Source: Aquimarina spinulae (GTDB lineage: Bacteria > Bacteroidota > Bacteroidia > Flavobacteriales > Flavobacteriaceae). Taken from it: a stretch of 64,000 nucleotides of DNA. Below, piece by piece: positions 34,403 through 43,888 of this stretch (position 1 is the stretch's first letter; each line of letters opens with the position of its first letter). The position numbers and the translations under genes are program-made. Where the stretch lies: NCBI RefSeq assembly GCF_943373825.1, contig NZ_CALSBP010000002.1, positions 981,501 through 1,045,500 on the forward strand, read 5' to 3'. The notes beneath the pieces were generated by a model. That model was not told the origin of the DNA and did no database searches. It saw only the letters and a list, made by a program, of their open reading frames with translations.

Positions 34403-35878
34403 TTACACCATTAATGAGACACTATTTTTTGAATATTTACGAACAAGGTCTTTAATTAAGGAATCTGTTTGGTCTAGTGAACCAACAGATTCGATATAAG
34501 AATCAGGTCTAACCAAAATAGTCTGATCCTTATAGTATTTACTATCTGTCCAAAATCCATGTTGCGAATCATTGGAATGAATTTGTATTACTTTCACAAA
34601 ATCTGGTAATTCTAAATCTATTTTTTGATTGCCAAAATAAAGAAGCGTAAACCTGGTATAATCAAGAAGGGAGTACAATTGATTTTTCTTTTCTCCCTGA
34701 TTCACTTCGATATCATAAATTCTTGTTCCCGCCATTCCATTCTCACTATAGCGAATGCCCATACCTGTAATATTTCCTGCTCTCTTTTCTACAATCTTAA
34801 CATAATCTTTTGCATGGGTACCAGAGTTTGAATATTTTGTAGAACGCACAAGTTCTCCAGAACTCTGAATTACACTAAGAGCAACTGGTTTTCTCTCGGT
34901 TTCATATAAATTGAGCAGACTTTGATCAGCACCATGATTTTTTATCATATTCAATTTCCAAATTAAGTTAAATGAATCCGCCAGGCCGGTATTTAAACCT
35001 TGCCCTCCATTCACAGAGTGAATATGGCAAGCATCTCCGGCTAGAATTACACGGTCTTGAATAAGATAGTTTTCTGCAACAGATTCTTTTACAGAAAATT
35101 GAGAAAACCAAACCAGCTCTTTTATCTTAACTGTATGTGGTGACATCGCGAAATTAATTTTTTCCATAGCATCTTCTATAACAAAATCTTTGCGATCCAT
35201 TCTGATATAGAACCTATCAATATTTCCTTCCCTGGGAATCCAGGCAACATCTGATGTTTCTGATTGGAAAACTATAATTTCGGGAACTTTTGTAAAATCA
35301 GTTTCGAATACAGCATCAATTACTGCCCATACAATTTGAGGCCGTGTAATCTCGAAAGGTATATCGAAGTAATTACGAACAAAAGAATGAGAGCCATCTG
35401 CTCCTATAAGATAATCTGATTTTATTACATCTCCATTAGAAAGAGTACTGATACACCCCTCTTCTGTAACCTGAATATCTTCTAATGTTGTTTGTCTTAC
35501 TACAGGTGCATTAATTGATGTAAGTTTTTCATCTAAGAGTTTCTCTACAAATGCTTGTCCCAGCATCAAAAAATGTTTGTGAAAACAACCTTCAAGCTCA
35601 TCCCACCAATACGATTGTCGTGATACAAACTTTCCCTTTTCCCATATCGAACTTGTATTACAAGGCAAGCCCAGAGGATAGAGTTCTTTAAATAAGTCAG
35701 CAACTTCAAGTAGTTGTAGTGTTCTCGCATTAAGAGCATCTGCTCTTCCTACTTCTAGCGGGCCTTCAGATTTATCTATAATGATTGTTTTTAATCCCGA
35801 GAGCTCTGCTAGATATGCACAAGCTAGCCCAACCGGTCCGGCTCCTACAATAAAAATATCTGTTTCTTTTGTTATCAT
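34403..35878 (-). CDS. FAD-dependent aromatic hydroxylase (PheA/TfdB type)
   Basis: A 491-residue flavoprotein monooxygenase. The N-terminal GxGxxG motif is IVGAGPVGLACAYLA with an acidic residue after strand 2 (IIIDKSEG). The DG motif is YLIGADGSHSFVR, and the GD motif for FAD ribityl binding is VILAGDACHIHSVNGGQGLNTGLAD. A thioredoxin-like C-terminal domain is shorter than in TfdB. It hydroxylates aromatic rings using NAD(P)H and O2 in related enzymes. Here it overlaps the IsnB-like gene by four bases, so it probably hydroxylates an aromatic isonitrile product such as one derived from tyrosine (an inference). Confidence 0.9.
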   Translation of the reverse strand: MITKETDIFIVGAGPVGLACAYLAELSGLKTIIIDKSEGPLEVGRADALNARTLQLLEVADLFKELYPLGLPCNTSSIWEKGKFVSRQSYWWDELEGCFHKHFLMLGQAFVEKLLDEKLTSINAPVVRQTTLEDIQVTEEGCISTLSNGDVIKSDYLIGADGSHSFVRNYFDIPFEITRPQIVWAVIDAVFETDFTKVPEIIVFQSETSDVAWIPREGNIDRFYIRMDRKDFVIEDAMEKINFAMSPHTVKIKELVWFSQFSVKESVAENYLIQDRVILAGDACHIHSVNGGQGLNTGLADSFNLIWKLNMIKNHGADQSLLNLYETERKPVALSVIQSSGELVRSTKYSNSGTHAKDYVKIVEKRAGNITGMGIRYSENGMAGTRIYDIEVNQGEKKNQLYSLLDYTRFTLLYFGNQKIDLELPDFVKVIQIHSNDSQHGFWTDSKYYKDQTILVRPDSYIESVGSLDQTDSLIKDLVRKYSKNSVSLMV

Positions 35879-36708
35879 TTTGTATATATAAGATGTGGAT
35901 TATCTGGTGTTTTCCCTAGTAATTGTACTCTTCTAAGGTGTCTGGGAGCGCCTTTGGTAAAAGGTTCGCGACCATGTAATAAAGTGCTATTATCAGAAAA
36001 TACAATATCTCCTGTTTCCCATCGATGGGTATAGAGATATTCTGGAGCGTAGAGCGTTTTATTAAGATTTTGAAGAAAATCTCCGATTTCCTGTTTTGGA
36101 ATCCCCTCGACTTCAAAGCCTGGATGATTAACAAACGATTCATCGCTATGATTTGGAGGTTCACAATAGCGAATTACAGAGTACTCTTTTTCCTGGTGTT
36201 TATTAAGGAGCGGAGCAATCGTTTTGCTATCATAAAACTCCATTTTTCGTGAATACACACAACTTACTTTACTCCAAGATTCTTTAGTATTTTCTGAGAC
36301 TTCTTCTAAAATCATTTTTGTATTGGTAAAAGTTGTTCCTCCTCCATTATCAATTCCAGGAGAACTTACACAATGAAATACTTGCGTCTCGGGAACTTGT
36401 TTACGATACATACCATCCCAATGAAGAGGAATATAAGTATTGTCAAAAATATGGTCTCCGGGATTATCCTGAACAACAAGTTCCAGAACTTTTCCGAAAG
36501 GCCACAAACAAATTTCTCCGAATTTTTCGCAATAGTCAGAGAAATCTTCGGCGCTGTCAAAACTCTGAAACCCTCTCAAAACAATTAGATGTTCTTTTGA
36601 TAGCACACTTTTCAGTTCATTTATATCTAAATCCCGAATATCTTCCTTTCCGTTAATGGGCTCAATTAATAAACCAAATGGATTTAATTTTGTGGTTCTA
36701 AAATTCAT
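35875..36708 (-). CDS. isnB: Fe(II)/2-oxoglutarate oxygenase, TauD/TfdA family (IsnB/PvcB-like)
   Basis: A 277-residue non-haem iron oxygenase. The iron ligands are visible in HWDGMY (His-x-Asp) and LLHGREPF (second His), and the 2-oxoglutarate arginine is in RHLRRVQLLG. In isonitrile pathways PvcB/IsnB uses this chemistry to desaturate and decarboxylate the aromatic isonitrile carboxylate. It is 45 bp after the IsnA-like gene and overlaps the monooxygenase by four bases. The family is clear; calling it the IsnB partner follows from the neighbour, not from a unique motif. Confidence 0.87.
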   Translation of the reverse strand: MNFRTTKLNPFGLLIEPINGKEDIRDLDINELKSVLSKEHLIVLRGFQSFDSAEDFSDYCEKFGEICLWPFGKVLELVVQDNPGDHIFDNTYIPLHWDGMYRKQVPETQVFHCVSSPGIDNGGGTTFTNTKMILEEVSENTKESWSKVSCVYSRKMEFYDSKTIAPLLNKHQEKEYSVIRYCEPPNHSDESFVNHPGFEVEGIPKQEIGDFLQNLNKTLYAPEYLYTHRWETGDIVFSDNSTLLHGREPFTKGAPRHLRRVQLLGKTPDNPHLIYTK

Positions 36709-36753
36709 ATTTTACTCTTTTAACTTTGTTTTTCTAAACTAGTATTCTACACC

Positions 36754-37773
36754 CTAATTTTGAGGCATCAATTCGTAGTGGCTAGAGTGTCCGTTTTCGT
36801 CCTGAACTAATTTTGCATTTAACTTTTTAACTTCCCGGTGCTTCATAAGTACAAATTCGTTACCAGTATGTACAGCGACTGCGTGCCAGGGCGTCATCCA
36901 TGTTTCCCTTCCCAGAAGTTGAATTCCAATTTTTTTAGAACCACAGATCTGAGGGTGTATCGATAGGCGTATTGCTTCGGGAAATTTTTCTGCAATCAAA
37001 TCGGTCCAGGCATTACTTCTTATAATTGCCTGATACGCTTTTACTTTACATTCTTTTTGAATTGAGCTTTTAGATCTTGTTTGTCCAGGAAACATTAAAT
37101 CTTCAACAAGAAAACGTGTAAGCCCGAGGTACATACGATTAGCTTCTTTTTCTTCTGCATTGCTCGATCTTGCCCCTCCATTTTTTACTTTATCTTTTAA
37201 GCTATCCAGATCTTGTCCATACTTTTTTACAAGCTCATAACGGGCTTGATCAAAATCACTTTTAATATCTATATCATCAAGGTTAAAAGTAGAAAGCGCT
37301 GTAAGGTTTAACTCTTCAATAAGGCGATCAATTTCAATTTGATAAGAAGTTACATGCTTTTCAGAAATCCCTACAATATCGCTAAAAACTCTACCATCAG
37401 AACATATAATTAACTCTGCTCCTGGCTCGTAAATACTTTGAATTTGTTGACAGAGATCATTTAAAAATGTAAGAGCTTGCTTTTCTGCCATGTCAGGAAG
37501 ATACCCTAAAACTTTTGCCGGATTAGGAGATTTACCAGGAAATGCCGGTAAGACAAATCTAATTTTCTTTTTTTGCTTAATGGCCATAGAAACTTTATCC
37601 AAGTGTGGATTGTGACAACTTAAGCATGCAGGAGAATCGCAGCTATCTTCGGATACCATCATTCGCCGAAATTGCATGACTTTGGTTAAAATATTTCTCG
37701 CTTGATCTGTAACTTGGTCAGAGTGACTAGATGATGTGTAAGGTTTACTTAGTTCATTATCTAAAATTTTCAT
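36754..37773 (-). CDS. isnA: Isonitrile (isocyanide) synthase, PvcA/IsnA/DIT1 family
   Basis: A 339-residue enzyme of the PvcA/IsnA family. It converts the amino group of an aromatic amino acid into an isonitrile, with ribulose 5-phosphate as carbon source. Recognised blocks are FVLPAFPGKSPNPAKVLGYLPDMAEKQAL, ELIICSDGRVFSD, IRLSIHPQICGSKKIGIQLL and WMTPWHAVAV. The N-terminal SPACLSCHNPHLDKV (Cys-rich) is unusual. It heads an operon with IsnB and an FAD hydroxylase, so the locus is a small isonitrile biosynthetic cluster. The amino acid (tyrosine or tryptophan) is not clear from sequence. Confidence 0.9.
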   Translation of the reverse strand: MKILDNELSKPYTSSSHSDQVTDQARNILTKVMQFRRMMVSEDSCDSPACLSCHNPHLDKVSMAIKQKKKIRFVLPAFPGKSPNPAKVLGYLPDMAEKQALTFLNDLCQQIQSIYEPGAELIICSDGRVFSDIVGISEKHVTSYQIEIDRLIEELNLTALSTFNLDDIDIKSDFDQARYELVKKYGQDLDSLKDKVKNGGARSSNAEEKEANRMYLGLTRFLVEDLMFPGQTRSKSSIQKECKVKAYQAIIRSNAWTDLIAEKFPEAIRLSIHPQICGSKKIGIQLLGRETWMTPWHAVAVHTGNEFVLMKHREVKKLNAKLVQDENGHSSHYELMPQN

Positions 37774-38664
37774 AATAAGGTTTTAAGAATTAATTTTCTA
37801 TTTTACGTGTCGATTTCTCTCATCTTAATTTTTTTAATGTATGCTCATCATGGCATATATAACACTCTATACAGAAAGGATATTCATATCCTAATCAGTA
37901 AGGTGTATGCATATGCTCTCCTTCTACAATCATTTTTTAACGATAGCTAATCCTTCTTAAACCTCTTTTACAATGGCAAAGACTTATTCTCTTGCAAATA
38001 GAGCTTTGGTTTCACTATTTTCAAGAATATTTACTATTTCTTGGCACTACCAAATACGATCTGATATCACCAATGTTATTTTTTAAAACGCAATTCTTGA
38101 TTGCAGTCTTATATTTTCTGCAATTCATACATTAGCCGTACGATTCGAATTAAATCAAAACGATAAAATGTTGTCTCTTCTTCATAAAGAAAAGCAACCT
38201 TGTTCCTAAACTATTTAATCTAATAACAGGAAGCCTCTGCTATTGTCTAAACACCATACATTTTTTAGTATACATACTATAATTTTTATGTACTAAACTC
38301 ATCTTTATTGAACGTATGAGTATATCTCTAAATCAATATTTACTAAATATTAAAACGTTGCATATCTTATAAGATCGTCTTATCAAGGCCATCTTTTTTG
38401 AATCTAACTTTTATAAAAATCATTATACAAGATTATATTTAGTGATTTTTATTTTTCTAATTAGTGATTAGTATTCGATAACAAAACGATATATTTTTAA
38501 TCAAACATGCTATATTTTATAACCTAGCATGGTGTATTTACCTGTTATTTTTTATAAATATAGTTGAATTTTTAACTATAAAAAATTCTCTTGGTGCTTT
38601 TGCAACCGCTACCAGAATATAACTCGTTTTCTATTATAATAGTATAACAGCTCACAAAAATATT
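37774..38664. other. 891-bp gene-free stretch upstream of isnA
   Basis: No gene was found. A 16-bp dyad AGGATAT-TC-ATATCCT (37877-37892) lies 104 bp upstream of the isnA start and could be an operator. The sequence is otherwise AT-rich and full of stops in all frames. Some stretches look like decayed coding sequence, but I cannot assign any. Confidence 0.5.
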
Positions 38665-39540
38665 TTAATTTATATCTGTAAGTATTTCGGTTTCCAATTT
38701 TTCTATAAGGGTTTTTAATTCCTGAATAGCATTTATATCTTTTTTATCAATTGCCATATTAATTGCAGATATAATCCTTCCTTTTATTAATTTAAGTCTA
38801 TCATTTTTTGGTAAAAATAAGGGATCTACTCCTTTAACAAATTCGATATTTCCTTTTTCACTATTATCTAATTCATCTAATTTGTTTTCTATATTTTGCA
38901 AGACGTCTTCTTGCGAAACTTTTATTTTATGTCTCAAATCAGATTCGTTAATAATAACCCAGTCTTCTATTCCTTTTACCTTAAGTAAAGTGTATAAATC
39001 TGATTTCTTAATTTTTATTTTCCCCGACAATATCTGGTTTTTGAGCTTATTATTGGTTATCCCAATAAGGTCAATAGCTTTAGCAAATCTAGAGTCTCTT
39101 TTGATAGTACTTTCGCTTACTTTATATTGTTCTGCAAGTATTTTGGATGTTGAAGGTTCAATTTGACCCTTCGAAAGAATATTAGCATACCCTCCTTTTT
39201 TTTTCTTGACACTTAGATATTTAAGTCCTCTATAATAACTCAATTGATCGGGGTTAAGATTTCTTCGTCCTAGTTGATGATTTATCATCCACGACTTCAC
39301 TTCTTCTATCGAAGAAAAAGAAAACTTGCTTATTCTATAATCTATCTCGTTTTCTTGGCAAATTTTATGCCGATTATGTCCATCTATTAATACTAAATCA
39401 TCTTCTCGCTCCCAAACCGACAATGCTTCTTTACATCCTTCTAAAAGAATATTTTCTTTTAATTGTTTAAATTCTTCTTTAGATAATGGTACAATAAACT
39501 CTTCTAATTCTTTTAAAACTCTAATATTCTCTTTGTTCAT
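38665..39540 (-). CDS. ParB/RepB-like DNA-binding protein
   Basis: A 291-residue protein. The ParB/sulfiredoxin-like domain (about 15-85) has LKENILLEGCKEALSVWEREDDLVLIDGHNRHKICQE. A helix-turn-helix region follows (about 115-155, KILAEQYKVSESTIKRDSRFAKAIDLIG), then helical dimerisation sequence to the end. A ParA partner is absent. Such orphan ParB-like genes are often left by plasmids or integrative elements, or regulate nearby DNA. It is isolated between two 0.9-kb gene-free stretches. Confidence 0.82.
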   Translation of the reverse strand: MNKENIRVLKELEEFIVPLSKEEFKQLKENILLEGCKEALSVWEREDDLVLIDGHNRHKICQENEIDYRISKFSFSSIEEVKSWMINHQLGRRNLNPDQLSYYRGLKYLSVKKKKGGYANILSKGQIEPSTSKILAEQYKVSESTIKRDSRFAKAIDLIGITNNKLKNQILSGKIKIKKSDLYTLLKVKGIEDWVIINESDLRHKIKVSQEDVLQNIENKLDELDNSEKGNIEFVKGVDPLFLPKNDRLKLIKGRIISAINMAIDKKDINAIQELKTLIEKLETEILTDIN

Positions 39541-40396
39541 TTTTTATTTTGAGTTATTTAAAAAGTGTTCTTAGTTTATATCTTCATCTTGTTTAACGAG
39601 ACCTAACTAACCATAATTCATTTCATATTAAAAAAAGCAAGTTCACATCAATATTAACTACTATATTTCAATACATTAGCAAGTTTCAGAAATAAAAAAC
39701 AGGCTTCCCTTTACATAACGAGATTAGTTTTGATTTTTTGAAATCCATAAAGGATTATAAGTACTCCTGTTTCAAAACTCAAAATTATAAACCTATATCT
39801 GTAGTATAAAACAAAGATATAATAGAATTAGAGATTATCCCATATTTACCATTAATTGTTCCATATCTACCATTGGTTAAATCCTATTTATCACTATAAA
39901 ACCTTGATTTCTATTCCAAAAACTAATCTCTTTTGAGATGATCAACATGAAATAGCACAGAATTTCTACAAACACATCATACGTTTTAACCTACAAAAAC
40001 TCAAAGCTTTTTCTTACAAAATAGTCATTAAGTTGTCATTGCTATAAAACCACAAAATAATTACGTTATCAATAAATGTGAAACAATAATGGCACAAAAG
40101 TGCAATACAAATCATCTTGATCTTTATATTTTAGTCTTCAATTAACTTTTAAAACCTAAAAAATGACATATACCAGATTTTATATTTGTAGCACTTATTC
40201 TTTAGTTATAATGAACTAATTAATAACTTTTCTAGAACAAGAAAAATATACCTCAACCCAATTTTATTGGCCTAAACAACATATGAAGATTTTGATAAAT
40301 TAATAAAAGAAAAGGCTTCTTTGTTTTTTCTATTTGTGATTATTTATTAATACTCGTTCTGATATATAAAAAGGCCGTAAAACATCCTTAACTATA
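39541..40396. other. 856-bp gene-free stretch with paired direct repeats
   Basis: No gene was found. CCATATTTACCATTAATTG (39840-39858) and CCATATCTACCATTGGTT (39861-39878) form a direct repeat with a 21-bp period. It lies about 300 bp upstream of the ParB-like gene and could be its binding site (an inference). Confidence 0.5.
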
Positions 40397-40786
40397 ATGA
40401 ATATTAAAGAAAAGGTTTCATTAGATTTAAAAATTAATGACAATGATCCTGATTTGATTTCGGGCTGTATAGAAATAGAGTTTCGTACAGAAAAAATAAG
40501 ACATTACTTCTCTTCGATTACACTAAAAGAGACAGATTTTATTCATCTATCCTTTTTTATAGAGTGGAAAAACTGCTTATCAACATCTTGTTGTTGCTAT
40601 ACTGTATTTTCTGGATCTGTAAATTTAACACAGCAGCATTTTTTTGATCTAAAATGGATGTTCGTTTGTCCAAAAAACAAGTTATCTAAAGAAGGAAAAT
40701 ATACGCTCTATTCTAATAAAAAAAATCAATTTTCAAATTCATATCATAACAATTATGATATTCCTTTCATTGTAAATTATGGCTGA
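40397..40786 (+). CDS. Hypothetical protein, 129 aa
   Basis: I do not recognise this protein. It is soluble with no signal peptide. The middle carries a Cys-rich cluster (NCLSTSCCCYTVFSG). The pattern VSLDLKINDNDPDLISGCIEIEF at the start suggests a beta-strand fold. The ATG and open frame are consistent with a gene, but codon use is typical and there is no supporting context. Confidence 0.5.
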   Translation: MNIKEKVSLDLKINDNDPDLISGCIEIEFRTEKIRHYFSSITLKETDFIHLSFFIEWKNCLSTSCCCYTVFSGSVNLTQQHFFDLKWMFVCPKNKLSKEGKYTLYSNKKNQFSNSYHNNYDIPFIVNYG

Positions 40787-40931
40787 ATACGTATCCTTTA
40801 TGTATAGAGATTACAATGCTAAGATGTAAAGAAGTATATTGAGTAAAAATTTACATTTTTTGACACTTCTTTTACATTTTTTTTCACCAGTTACCTGACA
40901 TCTGTTTTAGTTTTACAAAAAAACATCAACT

Positions 40932-41519
40932 ATGAAAAAAATAATTCTAGTAGTGGTAATAATTTTTTTAATTCCTACAACTTATGCACAACAAGATTTA
41001 AGAATAGATACTGGTAAAAGTATTATTAATTGGCAAGGTTCTGATCTTCTAAATTTGAATACACATAATGGAACGGTAAAACTTAAAAACGGTGTTATAC
41101 GTAGAAAGGGAATTCTTATTACAGGAGGAGAATTTGAAATTGATATGAATTCTATTATCAATATAGGTGATCAATATAACGAAATGTTGATCACCCATTT
41201 GAAGAGTAAAGACTTTTTTAACGTTAAAAAACATCCAATTGCTAAATTAGAAATTATTAATACCCGGTATATAAATGCTACAAATTTGGATGTAATTGCA
41301 TATCTAACTATCAATGATATAAGGCACATCATACAGTATCAATCTACTATCGAAAACATCAATAATCAAGTATTGATGAAGTCTAAATTTGTAATTGATA
41401 GAACATTGTGGAAAATCAACTATAAATCCAAAAATTTCCTTATTAACCTGAAGGATGATATCATATCAAACACTATTGATTTTGAAGTATTTGTAGTAGC
41501 AAATCAGGATGGATGTTAA
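40932..41519 (+). CDS. YceI-family periplasmic protein
   Basis: A 195-residue exported protein. The signal peptide (about 1-19) ends PTTYAQQ. The mature protein has the YceI lipocalin-like pattern: DTGKSIINWQGSDL at the start, GGEFEIDMNSIINI, HLKSKDFFNVKKHPIAKLEI, then DVIAYLTINDIRHIIQY. Members bind polyisoprenoid-type lipids. It converges with the serine hydrolase gene, four bases apart. No terminator lies between them. Confidence 0.87.
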   Translation: MKKIILVVVIIFLIPTTYAQQDLRIDTGKSIINWQGSDLLNLNTHNGTVKLKNGVIRRKGILITGGEFEIDMNSIINIGDQYNEMLITHLKSKDFFNVKKHPIAKLEIINTRYINATNLDVIAYLTINDIRHIIQYQSTIENINNQVLMKSKFVIDRTLWKINYKSKNFLINLKDDIISNTIDFEVFVVANQDGC

Positions 41520-41523
41520 CAGT

Positions 41524-42855
41524 TTATTTACCGACCTTTACTCCTTCCCATTGCACTCCCTGAAAATCCATCAGAATGTAATAATTTCCTGATTTGTTTT
41601 TTACAAATTTTATTGATTCTTCAGAAGTCTTATCGCCAAAAAACACATTTTCGCTTTCTGGATAGAGTACTCCATTATTTTGTTCTTTCTGATACAAAAA
41701 CAAACTATCTTTTTCTACTTTAAGAGTAATTAAAAGATGACCAGCATCTACAAAATCATAAGTCCCCTCATATTTTTTAAGCACAAGAGGAGAAAGGTTG
41801 ATCGATTTACGAAGTACTGCTTTTGGCATTTTCACCTTCTTGCTCTCAAGTATATTTTCTAAATCACTTATCAATTGCTCAAAAGGAATTTCATCATAAT
41901 TTGTTAAGAAAACAATACTATAATCCTGTGAAAAGTTTCTATAGATATAGGCTCGTTTACCTCTTGTACCTCCTGCATGCGAAATACTATGATCATGAAT
42001 CAAAGAGGCATGGTCTTCTTTGTTTAAGATCGTAAGAAATTGAGCCAAATCATCAACAGACGAATGTAAATTACCCATTCTTACTTCGTCCTGTAAAAAA
42101 GAATCAACACTTTTAATGTTTTTTTCATCATCGACATAATGTCCATAGGCATAGCTTTTTAAATGCCTAAGATCTGCATCAAAATTACCACCTGAACGCT
42201 TCATTTTTAACGGCTTGAAGAAATTTTCTTTCAAAAATAAAGAATACGAGCTTTTATTGGTTTTGCCTATAATATAGTATAACAACTGAAAACCTATATT
42301 AGAATACCGTATCTCAGAACCTGGCTCAAACTCTAATTTCTCTTTTGAAGCCAGAGTCACTATTTCGTCTGGAGAAAGTTCTAATGTATTAGATATTGAA
42401 GTATCAAATTCTCTGGGTAAACCCGAACTATTGTCCATAAGATGTTGAATAGTTATACGCTCTCCATTAGGAAAACCGGGCAAATATTTACCAATGGTAT
42501 CACTACGGTTAATTTTACCTTCGTTTTCTAGCCGAAGTACACTTACTTTGGCAAATAATTTAGAGACAGAACGAAGATCAAATTGACTTTCTACATTTAC
42601 ATATAATTTAGACAGCGTATCCGAAGAGATATTATATGCTTTTCTCAAAACAGTTTTCTTGCCCTTCTTAAGTAATACCACTCCATTAAATTTCTTTAAC
42701 TCGGTAAGCTTTGTCAAATACATATCGCTTTTTAGAAATAGCGAATCATTGGGCTTGTTTTCATGATCAACTTTTGAAACCTTTGTTTCTTTAGTTTTAG
42801 AACATGCTACTAAAAATATTGCTAATACTACCAGTTTTAATAAAATACGAGTCAT
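41524..42855 (-). CDS. Beta-lactamase-fold serine hydrolase, lipoprotein
   Basis: A 443-residue class C-like serine hydrolase. The lipoprotein signal ends LVAC (Cys18). The catalytic SxxK motif is SVSK in DLRSVSKLFAKVSV, YxN is YSNIGFQ, and the third motif is HAGGTRG. A C-terminal beta-domain (about 350-443) has the lipocalin-like appearance of many such proteins (LKKYEGTYDF). It probably acts as a peptidase or esterase in the envelope; beta-lactam resistance is not implied. It is transcribed away from the AraC gene. Confidence 0.88.
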   Translation of the reverse strand: MTRILLKLVVLAIFLVACSKTKETKVSKVDHENKPNDSLFLKSDMYLTKLTELKKFNGVVLLKKGKKTVLRKAYNISSDTLSKLYVNVESQFDLRSVSKLFAKVSVLRLENEGKINRSDTIGKYLPGFPNGERITIQHLMDNSSGLPREFDTSISNTLELSPDEIVTLASKEKLEFEPGSEIRYSNIGFQLLYYIIGKTNKSSYSLFLKENFFKPLKMKRSGGNFDADLRHLKSYAYGHYVDDEKNIKSVDSFLQDEVRMGNLHSSVDDLAQFLTILNKEDHASLIHDHSISHAGGTRGKRAYIYRNFSQDYSIVFLTNYDEIPFEQLISDLENILESKKVKMPKAVLRKSINLSPLVLKKYEGTYDFVDAGHLLITLKVEKDSLFLYQKEQNNGVLYPESENVFFGDKTSEESIKFVKNKSGNYYILMDFQGVQWEGVKVGK

Positions 42856-42918
42856 TTTCTTTTTTATTGCAAAGCAAATACAATTAGCGTATTAAAAATT
42901 GTAAAAATGGAACCTTAT

Positions 42919-43716
42919 CTAATGACGGAATAAAAATTCTGGTAGATCATTAAAGAATTGCATAGGTGTTACACCGCATACTTTCTTAAAATCCCTATTA
43001 AAATGTGATTGATCAAAATAATCGTATGTATAACACAGTTCGGTCATAGAAATATGTTTATTTTTAATTTTAAATTTAACCAAATCCATAATCCGTACTG
43101 TAATGATAAACTTCTTCAAACTATAAAGCACTTCTTGCTTAAAGATTCTATTTAAATATTGGCGGGTTTTTTTATATTTTTCACTCAACAGGTTTACCGA
43201 TGTCATTCCTTTTACATTATAGATATACTCACAAATATCTTTTACAAAAAGGGCCGAAGAGCTAAGGATAAGGTTTTGTTCTTTTATAAAATCATCTGCT
43301 ATGGTACACCTATCACTTATCAATATATCTTTAAAAAATTGCTCTTGTACTTCTAGTATGCCTGTTTTTTCCAGACTTAGGTCAATAATCCCAGAAGTAT
43401 CTAAGTATGAAAAAAAATGCGCATTTGCCCATGGTTGTACCTTAATTGTAAAAAAAGTAAGTGATGTTTCAAATTTTAAAGTATAAGGAGGGGATAGATC
43501 ATGAATAGTAAATACTTTAAAAGGGATAGGAAAAGTGGATTGTTTCTCTCCATACGTTAGCACACTATTACATTCTTTAAAGAAAACAAAATCATAACAA
43601 CAATCATCGATCACTGGTACATACTTAACCGTTGTATCCATCTTTTTTGAAAAGTAATAATACTCTTTTATCAAGTGTTGTAAAGATAAATCAGCAAGTT
43701 CGCTTTTAATAATCAT
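42919..43716 (-). CDS. AraC-family transcriptional regulator
   Basis: A 265-residue regulator. The N-terminal domain (about 1-150) includes VPVIDDCCYDFVFFKE, similar to DUF6597 sensor domains. The C-terminal double helix-turn-helix (about 165-255) has SVNLLSEKYKKTRQYLNRIFKQEV and the second helix MTELCYTYDYFDQSHFNRDFKKVCGVTPMQF. It is divergent from the sigma-factor operon, 172 bp away, so it could regulate that operon or the serine hydrolase downstream. The ligand is unknown. Confidence 0.9.
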   Translation of the reverse strand: MIIKSELADLSLQHLIKEYYYFSKKMDTTVKYVPVIDDCCYDFVFFKECNSVLTYGEKQSTFPIPFKVFTIHDLSPPYTLKFETSLTFFTIKVQPWANAHFFSYLDTSGIIDLSLEKTGILEVQEQFFKDILISDRCTIADDFIKEQNLILSSSALFVKDICEYIYNVKGMTSVNLLSEKYKKTRQYLNRIFKQEVLYSLKKFIITVRIMDLVKFKIKNKHISMTELCYTYDYFDQSHFNRDFKKVCGVTPMQFFNDLPEFLFRH

Positions 43717-43888
43717 AGTATTCTAATCATTGTAAACCATCATAGCTATCAAATCTGGATGGTATATAAATTTTGTCAAAAAAAAAAATATTATCCTTTT
43801 CTGTCACATTTTTGATCTCTTAGTTGTCATCATATAATAATACATTTATATACTAAAGAAACATATTTATTCATACATTAAAAAACCA

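Noticed and set aside
36366..36588. Several frames on both strands inside the isnB gene
   Set aside because: They are shadows of the oxygenase gene, with no independent signals.
41524..42855. Beta-lactam resistance gene
   Set aside because: SxxK/YxN/HxG motifs are shared by many esterases and peptidases, and the lipoprotein form and C-terminal domain argue against a beta-lactamase.
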